Assembly (NCBI GenBank): GCA_024235855.1 | Contig: JACKLN010000009.1 | Location: 62,001-126,000 of the forward strand | Direction: 5' to 3' | Length of the DNA: 64,000 nt | From: Burkholderiaceae bacterium | Lineage (GTDB): Bacteria; Pseudomonadota; Gammaproteobacteria; Burkholderiales; Burkholderiaceae_C | In this document: one piece after another, positions 40,786-48,637 of the stretch | Layout: each line of letters starts with the position of its first letter | Numbering within the stretch: position 1 is the stretch's first letter | Made by a program: the position numbers and the translations under genes | Notes under the pieces: generated by a model | Databases searched by the model: none | What the model saw: the letters and a program-made list of their open reading frames with translations, nothing else | What the model was told of the DNA's origin: nothing

Positions 40786-41642
40786 CGGCCGTGCTCTCGC
40801 CGCAGCAGTACGTGCAGGACAAGGCCGCGGCCAGCGGTTCGTCGTTCTACTACGCCTTCCGCTTCCTGCCGCCACCGCGCCGGGCGGCCATCACCGCCTT
40901 CTACGCCTTCTGCCGCGAGGTGGACGACGTGGTCGACGAGATGCGCGACCCCGGCGTGGCGATGCACAAGCTGCAGTGGTGGCGCGGCGAGGTGACCGGC
41001 GCGTTCGGCGGCCGCGCCACGCACCCCGTCATGCAGGCCCTGATGCCGCTGGCGCCGGCGCACGACATCCGCGCCGAGCACCTGCAGGCGGTGATCGACG
41101 GCTGCGAGATCGACCTGCAGCAGAACCGCTTCCTCGACTTCGCCGGCCTGCAGCACTACTGCCACCTGGTGGCCGGGGTGGTCGGCGAGGTCGCGGCCGG
41201 CATCTTCGGCCGCACCCAGCCGCAGACGGTGCAGTACGCCCACCGGCTGGGCCTGGCCATGCAGCTGACCAACATCATCCGCGACGTCGGCGACGACGCG
41301 CGCCGCGGTCGCATCTACCTGCCGGTGGACGAACTGCAGCGCTTCGACGTCAAGGCACAGGAGATCCTGGCGCGCCAGGCGCCCTGGGGCTACAGCGAGC
41401 GCTTCACCGCGCTGATGCGCTTCCAGGCCGAGCGCGCGCACCGCCTCTACGACGAGGCGCTGGCGCTGCTGCCCGAGGCCGACCGCCGCGCGCAGAAGCC
41501 GGGGCTGATGATGGCCAACATCTACCGCACGCTGCTGCGCGAGATCGAGGGCCAGGGCTTCCAGGTGCTGCACCAGCGCACCTCGCTGACGCCGCTGCGC
41601 AAGCTGTGGATCGCCACGCGCACGCACTGGCGCGGGCGGTGA
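40782..41642 (+). CDS. hpnD: Presqualene diphosphate synthase HpnD
   Basis: Condenses two farnesyl diphosphates to presqualene diphosphate. The 286-residue squalene/phytoene synthase fold has FYYAFRFLPPPRRAAI at the N terminus, the first Asp motif CREVDDVVDEM and the second LTNIIRDVGDDARRGRIYLP. The start overlaps the hpnC stop and the stop overlaps the hpnE GTG, so the three enzymes are made from one coupled mRNA. Confidence 0.95.
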   Translation: MTAVLSPQQYVQDKAAASGSSFYYAFRFLPPPRRAAITAFYAFCREVDDVVDEMRDPGVAMHKLQWWRGEVTGAFGGRATHPVMQALMPLAPAHDIRAEHLQAVIDGCEIDLQQNRFLDFAGLQHYCHLVAGVVGEVAAGIFGRTQPQTVQYAHRLGLAMQLTNIIRDVGDDARRGRIYLPVDELQRFDVKAQEILARQAPWGYSERFTALMRFQAERAHRLYDEALALLPEADRRAQKPGLMMANIYRTLLREIEGQGFQVLHQRTSLTPLRKLWIATRTHWRGR

Positions 41643-42938
41643 GCACGGCCGCTTCGCGCCACGTGATCGTCGTCGGCGCCGGCTGGGCTGGGTTGGCCGC
41701 AGCGGTGCGGCTGGTGCAGCGCGGCCACCGCGTGATGGTGCTGGAGATGGCACCGCACCCAGGCGGCCGCGCGCGCAGCCTGACGCGCGACGGCGACGTG
41801 CTGGACAATGGCCAGCACATCCTGATCGGCGCCTACACCGAGACGCTGGCGCTGATGCGCACCGTGGGCACCGACCCTGCCCAGCTGCTGCAGCGCCTGC
41901 CGCTGACCCTGCGCCAGCCCGGTCGACACGGCCTGCAGTTGCCGGCCGGGCCCGCCGTGCCGGCCTTCGTGCGCGGCGTGCTGGCCTGCCGCGACTGGAC
42001 CTGGGGCGAACGCCTGGCGCTGCTGCGCGCGGCATCGGGTTGGGCGCTGCGCCGCTTCCGCTGCGCGCCGGCAACCACGGTGGCCCAGCTTGTGTGCCGG
42101 CCTGCCGCCACGCGTGCGCGCCGACCTGATCGAGCCCCTGTGCGTGGCGGCGCTGAACACGCCAGCCGCGGACGCCAGCGCCCAGGTGCTGCTGCGGGTG
42201 CTGCGCGACGCGCTGTTCAGCGGGCCAGGTGCGGCCGACCTGCTGCTGCCGCGGGCACCGCTGGACCGGCTGCTGCCGCGTCCCGCGGTGGCCTGGCTGC
42301 AGGCGCAGGGGGCGGCCGTGCACTTCACCCACCGGGTCGTCGCGCGCTGAAACCCCAGGCTGCGGGCTGGACGGTCGACGGCGAGACGGCGGACGCCGTG
42401 GTGCTGGCCGCCTCGGCGCCGGAATCGGCCCGCCTGGTGGCAGACCTGGCACCGGACTGGGCCGCGGTGAGCGGGCGCCTTCGCCTACGAGCCCATCGTC
42501 ACCGTCTACGCCGACGCGCCCGGCGCGCGGCTGGACGCCCCGATGCTGGCGCTGCCGGCCGACGACACCCGGCACCCGGCGCAGTTCGTGTTCGACCTCG
42601 GAACGCTGGGCGGCCCGCCTGGCCGTCTGGCCTTCGTGATCAGCGGCGCGGCCCCGTGGGTCGCTGCCGGCCGCGACGCCATCGCTGCGGCCACCCAGGC
42701 CCAAACCCTCAGCGCCTGGCCGGGCCAGGCCTGGGCCAAAAGCCTGACGGTACGCCAGGTGCTGATCGAAAAGCGCGCCACCTTCCGCTGCACGCCGGGC
42801 CTGGCACGGCCCGCGGCCAGGCTCGCGACGGGCCTGTGGGGGGCCGGCGACTTCATCGAGGGGCCCTACCCGGCCACGCTGGAGGGGGCCGTGCGCAGCG
42901 GCCTGCAGGCTGCCGACGGCGTCATCGCCGACGCCTGA
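41639..42938 (+). pseudogene. hpnE: Hydroxysqualene dehydroxylase HpnE, broken by three frameshifts
   Basis: FAD-dependent amine-oxidase-like enzyme that reduces hydroxysqualene to squalene. The N terminus has the FAD motif VIVVGAGWAGLAAAVRL and LDNGQHILIGAY. The reading frame changes three times: an extra T near 42090 (CAGCTTGTGTGCC), an extra GC near 42341-42348 (GTCGCGCGCTGAAA) and an extra G near 42472-42475. Repaired, the protein continues LCAGLPPRVRADLIEPLC, then VVALKPQAAGWTVDGE, FAYEPIVTVYAD and the C-terminal LWGAGDFIEGPYPATLEGA. All parts are conserved. The start is a GTG that overlaps the hpnD stop. Confidence 0.88.
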
Positions 42939-43002
42939 ACGGCAATGCCGCTATGCTGATCGTGCTTTCGCGATGCAAAATAGCCGTGGAGCGCCGATCA
43001 CC

Positions 43003-43770
43003 ATGCCCGACACCGCCGACCACACGCCCACGATCCAGGTGCTGGAGCGCGCCTTCGCGTTGCTGGACACCCTGTCGGCCCAGGCCGAACCCATGTCGCT
43101 GAAGCAGATCAGCGAGCAGACCGGCCTGCATCCGTCCACCGCACACCGCATCCTCAACGACCTGACCATCGGCCGCTACGTCGACCGCCCGCAGGCCGGC
43201 ACCTACCGCCTGGGCATGCGCCTGCTGGAACTGGGCAACCTGGTCAAGGCGCGGCTGGACGTGCGCGAGGCGGCCATCGGCCCGATGCGCGACCTCCACA
43301 AGCTCACCCACCAGCCGGTGAACCTGTCGATGCGCCAGGGCGACGAGATCGTCTACGTGGAGCGCGCCTACAGCGAGCGCTCCGGCATGCAGGTGGTGCG
43401 CGCCATCGGTGGCCGCGCGCCGCTGCACCTCACCTCCGTGGGCAAGCTGTTCCTGGCCCACGACGACCCGCAGCGCGTGCGTGCCTACGCCACGCGCACC
43501 GGGCTGGCCGGGCACACGCGCACCAGCATCACCGACCTGCCACGCCTGGAGCGTGAACTGGCGCAGGTGCGTGCCCGCGGCAGCGCGCGCGACGACGAGG
43601 AACTGGAGCCCGGCGTGCGCTGCATGGCCGCCGGCATCTACGACGACCAGGGCAAGCTGGTGGCCGGCCTGTCGATCTCGGCGCCGGCCGACCGGCTGGA
43701 GGAAGCCTGGCTCGAGCGCGTCAAGACCACGGCGGCCGCGATCTCGGCCGCGCTGGGCTACCGCGGCTGA
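43003..43770 (+). CDS. IclR family transcriptional regulator
   Basis: DNA-binding regulator of 255 residues (265 if the ATG at 42973 is used). The N-terminal winged helix (IQVLERAFALLDTLS, then SLKQISEQTGLHPSTAHRIL) is typical IclR. It is followed by the effector-binding GAF-like domain with LTSVGKLFLAHDD, GVRCMAAGIYDDQGKLVAGL and SISAPADRLE. IclR proteins respond to small organic acids or aromatic compounds and often autoregulate. The gene is 64 bases after hpnE on the same strand, but nothing shows that it controls squalene synthesis. I prefer the ATG at 43003 because GGAG precedes it. Confidence 0.88.
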   Translation: MPDTADHTPTIQVLERAFALLDTLSAQAEPMSLKQISEQTGLHPSTAHRILNDLTIGRYVDRPQAGTYRLGMRLLELGNLVKARLDVREAAIGPMRDLHKLTHQPVNLSMRQGDEIVYVERAYSERSGMQVVRAIGGRAPLHLTSVGKLFLAHDDPQRVRAYATRTGLAGHTRTSITDLPRLERELAQVRARGSARDDEELEPGVRCMAAGIYDDQGKLVAGLSISAPADRLEEAWLERVKTTAAAISAALGYRG

Positions 43771-43785
43771 GGGTGGACGCGCAGC

Positions 43786-43820
43786 CGCCCCTGCGGACGG
43801 TTGCGCGCCTGCCGAAGCGG
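43786..43820. repeat. Diverged, inverted copy of the 78-bp hairpin repeat
   Basis: The stretch with CCCTGCGGACGGTTGCGCGC and CTGCCGAA matches the reverse complement of part of the array at 44983-45182 (CCCTGCGGACTGTTCTTCGC, CTGCCGAA) at about 27 of 36 positions. It lies between the IclR stop and the pbpG stop, so pbpG is flanked by oppositely oriented copies. Confidence 0.6.
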
Positions 43821-43842
43821 CCGGGGCGCCGCCGGCGCGGCG

Positions 43843-44874
43843 TCAGCGAGCCGCCGCGTGCGGTTCGCTGCCGGTCGCCAGCGCCAAGGGGCCGCTGGCC
43901 AGCCAGCTGCGCAGGCGCTCGGCATCGGCGGTGCGGGTGTAGCTGCCGGCGGCGTCCAGCAGCACCATGATCAGCTTGCGACCGGCCATCTCGGCCTGCA
44001 TCACCACGCAGCGCCCGGCTTCGCGGATGTAGCCGGTCTTCTGCAGCGCGATCGACCACTCGGGGTCGCGCACCAGGGCGTTGGAATTGCGGTACTGCAG
44101 TTGCCGCCGGCCGACGTCCACCGCCGCCTCGCGCGTGGTGGACAGTTCGCTGATCAGCGGCACCTCGCTGGCCGCGCGCACCAGCATCGCCAGGTCCTGG
44201 GCGCTGGAGCGGTTGCGGCTGGACAGGCCCGTCGGGTCCACGTAGTGCGTCGCGTGCATGCCCAGCAGGCTGGCCTTGGCGTTCATGGCCGAGACGAAGG
44301 CATCCAGGCCGCCCGGATAGTGGCGCCCGAGCGCGTGCGCGGCCCGGTTTTCCGACGACATCAGGGCCAGGTGAAGCATCTCCCCCCGCGTGAGCCGCGT
44401 ACCCACGGCCAGGCGCGAACTGCTGCCCTTCAGGGTGTCGACGTCGTCACCGGTGATCGTGAGCTCTTCGTCCAGCGATTGCCCGCCCTGCAGCACCACC
44501 ATGGCCGTCATCAGCTTGGTGATGGACGCAATGGGCAGCACCGCGTCGGGGTTCTTGCTGAACAGCACCTCGTCGGTGTCCTGGTCGACGACCAGGGCCA
44601 CGCTGGACTGCAGGTTCAGGGGATCGACCGTGTCGCGCAGACCGGCCAGCTGGCCCACCGTCGGCGGCGGTGGCGCGCGACGCACGACCTTGCGCGAGGT
44701 CTTGCGCTTGCTGCTCTTGGCCTGCCGCGTGGGCTTGGCCTTGGTGGACTTCTTGGTGGACTTCTGCGCCGATGCCGACGACTTGCTGCTGGCGGCCTGG
44801 GCGGCCGGCGGCTGCCCGAGCCCGAGCGCCACGGCACATGCCAACACCCCCAACCACAGATTCCAACGCCGCAT
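43843..44874 (-). CDS. pbpG: D-alanyl-D-alanine endopeptidase (penicillin-binding protein 7/8)
   Basis: Periplasmic serine peptidase that cuts DD cross-links in peptidoglycan. The 343 residues begin with a signal peptide (LWLGVLACAVALGLG, cleavage near AQAAS). A Lys/Ser/Arg-rich linker of about 45 residues follows. The S11 peptidase domain has the SxxK motif in IASITKLMTAMV, SRN in GLSSRNRSSAQD and KTG in LQKTGYIREAG. GGAGGGAACG precedes the ATG at 44874, which decides the start. The linker resembles basic wall- or DNA-binding tails seen in Burkholderiales homologues. Confidence 0.92.
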   Translation of the reverse strand: MRRWNLWLGVLACAVALGLGQPPAAQAASSKSSASAQKSTKKSTKAKPTRQAKSSKRKTSRKVVRRAPPPPTVGQLAGLRDTVDPLNLQSSVALVVDQDTDEVLFSKNPDAVLPIASITKLMTAMVVLQGGQSLDEELTITGDDVDTLKGSSSRLAVGTRLTRGEMLHLALMSSENRAAHALGRHYPGGLDAFVSAMNAKASLLGMHATHYVDPTGLSSRNRSSAQDLAMLVRAASEVPLISELSTTREAAVDVGRRQLQYRNSNALVRDPEWSIALQKTGYIREAGRCVVMQAEMAGRKLIMVLLDAAGSYTRTADAERLRSWLASGPLALATGSEPHAAAR

Positions 44875-44982
44875 CGTTCCCTCCAGCACCTGGCAAACAG
44901 TGTACGGGAGAAACATTCGCAAGATCAAGAACTTGCGGGATGTTTCTCAAGTGGAGGCTACGACTTGTGGGTGGCTGCCTGT

Positions 44983-45182
44983 TTGGCCGGCACGAAAGTG
45001 GCCGCAGGGACTCTTTCGCGTCCGGCCCTGCCCCACGGCCCGCCAAGCACGGCGGGTCGGTTCGGCAGGCGAAGAACAGTCCGCAGGGACTGTCTCTCGT
45101 CCAAGTCCTCCCACGCCCGGCCTTGCAGGGCCGGGCGGTTCGGCCGGCACGAATGAGTCCGCAGGGACTCTTTCGTGTCCGG
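44983..45182. repeat. Tandem hairpin repeat, about 78-bp period, 2.4 copies
   Basis: The core GCAGGGACT occurs at 45004, 45083 and 45161. Each core lies in a hairpin; the last is perfect or nearly so (CACGAATGAGTCC-GCAG-GGACTCTTTCGTG). Between the cores are second hairpins (CCCGCC-AAGCAC-GGCGGG and CCCGGCC-TTGCA-GGGCCGGG). It fills the 310-base gap between pbpG and leuA. The last hairpin, next to the leuA stop, ends in TTTCG and may stop transcription on either strand. No gene is supported here. Confidence 0.75.
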
Positions 45183-45184
45183 CC

Positions 45185-46738
45185 TCACCCCTGTGCAGCG
45201 ACGCGGTCGGTCTGGCTGTGCAGCTTGTTCAGCGCCGACAGGTAGGCCTTGGCCGAGGCGATCACGATGTCCGGGTCCGCACCCACGCCGTTGACGACCC
45301 GGCCGCCCAGTTGCAGCCGCACCGTCACCTCGCCCTGTGATTCTGTGGACCCGCTGGTGATGGCATTGACCGAATAGAGCATGAGTTCGGCGCCAGACTT
45401 CACCTGTGATTCGATGGCCTTCAGGCTCGCGTCCACCGGGCCGTTGCCATCGCTCTCGGCGCGCAGTTCCTGCGTGCCGGCCGCGAAGGCCACCCGGGCA
45501 TGCGGCCGTTCACCCGTCTCGGAGTGCTGCGACAGCGCCAGCAGCCGGTAGTGCTCCTGCTCGGCGGTCACGCTCTCGTCGCCGACGAGCGCGATGATGT
45601 CCTCGTCGAAGATCTCGGCCTTGCGGTCGGCCAGGTCCTTGAAGCGCGCGAAGGCGGCGTTGATCTCGCCCTCGCTCTCCATCTCGATGCCCAGTTCCTG
45701 CAGGCGCTGCTTGAAGGCGTTGCGGCCGCTGAGCTTGCCGAGCACGATCTTGTTGGCGCTCCAGCCCACGTCCTCGGCACGCATGATCTCGTAGGTGTCG
45801 CGCGCCTTGAGCACGCCGTCCTGGTGGATGCCGCTGGCGTGCGCGAAGGCGTTGGCGCCCACCACGGCCTTGTTGGGCTGCACGACGAAGCCGGTGGTCT
45901 GGCTGACCATGCGGCTCGCGGGCACGATCTGCGCGGTGTCGATGCCCACGTCCAGGCCAAAGTAGTCGCGGCGCGTCTTCACCGCCATCACCACCTCCTC
46001 CAGGCTGCAGTTGCCGGCGCGCTCACCCAGGCCGTTGATGGTGCACTCCACCTGCCGCGCGCCGCCGATGGTCACGCCGGCCAGCGAGTTGGCCACCGCC
46101 ATGCCCAGGTCGTTGTGGCAGTGCACGGACCACACCGCCTGGTCGCTGTTGGGCACGCGCTGGCGCAGGTCGCGGATGAACGCACCGAAAAGTTCCGGCA
46201 CCGCGTAGCCCACGGTGTCGGGGATGTTGATGGTGCGCGCGCCCTCGGCGATCACGGCCTCGAGCACGCGGGCCAGGAACTCGGGGTCGCTGCGGTAGCC
46301 GTCCTCGGGCGAGAACTCCACGTCGTCGCACAGGTTGCGCGCGAAGCGCACCGCCAATTTGGCCTGCTCGAAGACCTGGTCGCGCGTCATGCGCAGCTTC
46401 TTGGCCATGTGCAGTTCGCTGGTGGCGATGAAGGTGTGGATGCGCGCACCACCCGACCCGGACAGCGCGCCCTTCAGCGCCTCGGCCGCGCGGCTGATGT
46501 CGCGGTCGTTGGCGCGCGCCAGCGAGCAGACGGTGGATTCCTTGATGTGGTCGGCGATGGCCTTCACCGCATCGAAGTCGCCGTTGCTCGACGCGGCGAA
46601 GCCGGCCTCGATGACGTCCACGCGCAGGCGCTCGAGCTGGCGCGCGATGCGCAGCTTCTCGTCCTTGGTCATCGACGCGCCGGGGCTCTGCTCGCCGTCG
46701 CGCAGGGTGGTGTCGAAGATGATCAGCTTGTCGGTCAT
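45185..46738 (-). CDS. leuA: 2-isopropylmalate synthase, LeuA type 1
   Basis: Condenses acetyl-CoA with 2-oxoisovalerate, the first committed step of leucine synthesis. The 517 residues start with IIFDTTLRDGEQSPGASM, the signature with the catalytic Arg-Asp. The metal ligands lie in VHCHNDLGMAVANSLAG, and NGLGERAGNCSLEEVVMAV follows. The C-terminal regulatory LeuA dimer domain (about residues 380-510) should give leucine feedback inhibition. It follows a second, unlike 2-isopropylmalate synthase by 18 bases. Confidence 0.95.
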   Translation of the reverse strand: MTDKLIIFDTTLRDGEQSPGASMTKDEKLRIARQLERLRVDVIEAGFAASSNGDFDAVKAIADHIKESTVCSLARANDRDISRAAEALKGALSGSGGARIHTFIATSELHMAKKLRMTRDQVFEQAKLAVRFARNLCDDVEFSPEDGYRSDPEFLARVLEAVIAEGARTINIPDTVGYAVPELFGAFIRDLRQRVPNSDQAVWSVHCHNDLGMAVANSLAGVTIGGARQVECTINGLGERAGNCSLEEVVMAVKTRRDYFGLDVGIDTAQIVPASRMVSQTTGFVVQPNKAVVGANAFAHASGIHQDGVLKARDTYEIMRAEDVGWSANKIVLGKLSGRNAFKQRLQELGIEMESEGEINAAFARFKDLADRKAEIFDEDIIALVGDESVTAEQEHYRLLALSQHSETGERPHARVAFAAGTQELRAESDGNGPVDASLKAIESQVKSGAELMLYSVNAITSGSTESQGEVTVRLQLGGRVVNGVGADPDIVIASAKAYLSALNKLHSQTDRVAAQG

Positions 46739-46756
46739 CTTGTGCTCCTGGGATCT

Positions 46757-48451
46757 TCATGCCAACGCGGCGGCCTGCGGCAGGGCCACGCCGGCGATGC
46801 GAAGGCCGGACCATACCGCCTTCATCGACGCGGCGACGATGCCGTCGGCCAGGCCCACGCCGAACAGGGTCCGGCTGTCGCCGACGCGCAACTCCAGGTA
46901 GGCCACGGCGCGCGCCGCAGCGCCTTCGCCGATGGCGTGCTCGTGGTAGTCCAGCACGCGGATCGGCACGCCGGTGGCGGACGCCACGCCGGCGACGAAG
47001 GCATCGACCGGACCGTTGCCGCGGCCCTCGATGGTCAGCCGCCGGCCGTCGATCTCGACCTCGGCCTGCACCTGCATCGTGCCGTCGTCGGCCTCCGTCA
47101 TCTGCTGGTGGCGGATGCGCGGCGCCTGGGCCTCGTCGAGCCGGTAGTGGCCGGCGAAGATGCGCCACAGGTCGGGCGCCGTCATCTCGCGGCCCTCGGT
47201 GTCCATCACCGCCTGCACCACCTGGCTGAACTCGATCTGCAGCCGCCGTGGCAGTTCCAGCCCGTACTCGGCTTCCAGCAGGTAGCTGATGCCGCCCTTG
47301 CCCGACTGGCTGTTGACGCGGATCACCGCGTCGTAGCTGCGACCCAGGTCCTGCGGGTCGATGGGCAGGTAGGGCATGTCCCAGACGTCGCCCTCGCGGC
47401 GCGCCGCGAAGGCCTTCTTGATGGCATCCTGGTGGGAGCCGGAGAACGAGGTGTAGACGAGGTCGCCCACGTACGGATGCCGCGGATGCACCGGCAGCTG
47501 GTTGCAGTGCTCCACGCAGCGGCGTACATCATCGATGTCGGAGAAGTCCAGGCCCGGATGCACGCCCTGGGTGTACAGGTTCAGCGCGATGTTGACGAGG
47601 TCGACGTTGCCGGTGCGCTCGCCGTTGCCGAACAGGCAGCCCTCGATGCGGTCGGCGCCGGCCATCAGCGCGAACTCGCCGGCCGCCGTGCCGGTGCCAC
47701 GGTCGTTGTGCGGGTGGACGGACAGCACGATGCTGTCACGTCGCTCGAGGTGGCGGTGCATCCACTCCACCATGTCGGCGAAGACGTTGGGCGTGCTGTG
47801 CTCCACCGTCGACGGCAGGTTGACGATGCACTTGCGCGCCGGCGTCGGCGCCCACACGGCGGTGACGGCATCCACCACACGCTTGCTGAACGCCAGTTCG
47901 GTGCCGGAGAACATCTCGGGCGAGTACTGGAAGGTCCAGTCGGTCTCCGGCTGGCGCGCCGCGTGCTCGGCCACCAGCCGCGCCTGGCGCGTGGCGAGGT
48001 CCACGATGCCGTCCTCGTCCAGCCCCAGCACCACGCGGCGCATCACCGGCGCGGTGGCGTTGTAGAGGTGCACGATGGCCCGCGGCACGCCCTGCAGCGC
48101 CTCGAAGGTGCGCGCGATCAGATGGTCACGCGCCTGCGTGAGCACCTGGATCGTCACGTCGTCGGGGATCAGCCGCTGCTCGATCAGCTGGCGCACGAAG
48201 TCGAAGTCGGCCTGCGACGCCGACGGGAAGCCGACCTCGATCTCCTTGAAGCCGATCTTCACCAGCATCTCGAACATGCGCCGCTTGCGCGCCGGGTCCA
48301 TCGGCTCGATCAGCGCCTGGTTGCCGTCGCGCAGGTCCACGCTGCACCACAGCGGCGCGGCGGTCAGCACGGCGTCGGGCCAGCGGCGGTCGCGCAGGGC
48401 CACCGGTGCGAAGGCACGGTACTTGGCGGCAGGATTCGGGAGCATGGGCAT
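46757..48451 (-). CDS. leuA: 2-isopropylmalate synthase, LeuA type 2 (long form)
   Basis: 564-residue member of the second LeuA class, the one found in actinobacteria and fungi as well as some proteobacteria. Motifs are WCSVDLRDGNQALIEPMDP at the N terminus, IVLSVHPHNDRGTGTAAGE for metal binding and LFGNGERTGNVDLVNIALN. The C-terminal regulatory domain starts near residue 440. It catalyses the same reaction as the gene that follows it, to which it is only distantly related. A leucine-type attenuator lies upstream. GAGGAA precedes the ATG at 48451. Confidence 0.93.
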   Translation of the reverse strand: MPMLPNPAAKYRAFAPVALRDRRWPDAVLTAAPLWCSVDLRDGNQALIEPMDPARKRRMFEMLVKIGFKEIEVGFPSASQADFDFVRQLIEQRLIPDDVTIQVLTQARDHLIARTFEALQGVPRAIVHLYNATAPVMRRVVLGLDEDGIVDLATRQARLVAEHAARQPETDWTFQYSPEMFSGTELAFSKRVVDAVTAVWAPTPARKCIVNLPSTVEHSTPNVFADMVEWMHRHLERRDSIVLSVHPHNDRGTGTAAGEFALMAGADRIEGCLFGNGERTGNVDLVNIALNLYTQGVHPGLDFSDIDDVRRCVEHCNQLPVHPRHPYVGDLVYTSFSGSHQDAIKKAFAARREGDVWDMPYLPIDPQDLGRSYDAVIRVNSQSGKGGISYLLEAEYGLELPRRLQIEFSQVVQAVMDTEGREMTAPDLWRIFAGHYRLDEAQAPRIRHQQMTEADDGTMQVQAEVEIDGRRLTIEGRGNGPVDAFVAGVASATGVPIRVLDYHEHAIGEGAAARAVAYLELRVGDSRTLFGVGLADGIVAASMKAVWSGLRIAGVALPQAAALA

Positions 48452-48499
48452 GGCGTGGTTCCTCGGGGGTTCCCGACGCAGCCCGGAGTTGCTTCCGGC

Positions 48500-48537
48500 A
48501 AAACAAACGGCCCGCTGCGTCGTGCTGGCGGGCCGTT
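48500..48537 (-). terminator. Attenuator terminator of the leuA operon
   Basis: On the minus strand a perfect 10-bp stem AACGGCCCGC / GCGGGCCGTT with a 12-base loop, extendable to 17 bp with G-U pairs, is followed by TGTTTTG. It lies between a leucine-containing leader peptide and the long leuA gene, as in classical amino-acid attenuation. Confidence 0.75.
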
Positions 48538-48563
48538 CGTTTCGGAAAGAGAGACGAAGTCGA

Positions 48564-48611
48564 TCAGCGCGCCTTGGGCACGCCTAGTAGCAGGTTCTGC
48601 TGGATCGACAT
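48564..48611 (-). CDS. Putative leucine leader peptide (15 residues)
   Basis: The 16-codon frame encodes MSIQQNLLLGVPKAR. Three adjacent Leu codons, CTG-CTA-CTA, include two CTA codons that are rare in so GC-rich a genome, so stalling on low charged tRNA-Leu is plausible. It ends 27 bases before the terminator hairpin. Known family behaviour: ribosome stalling at the control codons prevents the terminator from forming. Role inferred from position and codons. Confidence 0.65.
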   Translation of the reverse strand: MSIQQNLLLGVPKAR

Positions 48612-48619
48612 GGCTCGGA

Positions 48620-48625
48620 TCATAG
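48620..48625 (-). promoter_or_regulatory. Likely -10 box of the leu leader
   Basis: TATGAT on the minus strand lies 8 bases before the leader-peptide ATG, which places the start point at or one base before it. A TTGCAC -35 candidate lies 19 bases upstream. The mRNA would be nearly leaderless. Confidence 0.45.
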
Positions 48626-48637
48626 CAGCACGCCGCC

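Noticed and set aside
42090..42350. Separate small gene starting MCAGLPPRVRADL
   Set aside because: It is the continuation of hpnE in another frame after an indel, not an independent gene.
44983..45182. CRISPR array
   Set aside because: Units are about 78 bp, themselves hairpins, with no short repeat and unique spacers, and no cas gene is near.
44947..45245. Short open frames within the pbpG-leuA gap
   Set aside because: They consist only of the tandem repeat read in different frames; no start signals or conserved sequence.
48475..48522. Inverted repeat GACGCAGC / GCTGCGTC as antiterminator of the leu leader
   Set aside because: The second arm is transcribed after the terminator, so it could not prevent terminator formation; no good antiterminator pairing could be settled by eye.
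45500..48625. 1041-codon plus-strand open frame opposite the two leuA genes
   Set aside because: Same shadow effect; it spans two real genes and the gap between them, with no recognisable protein.
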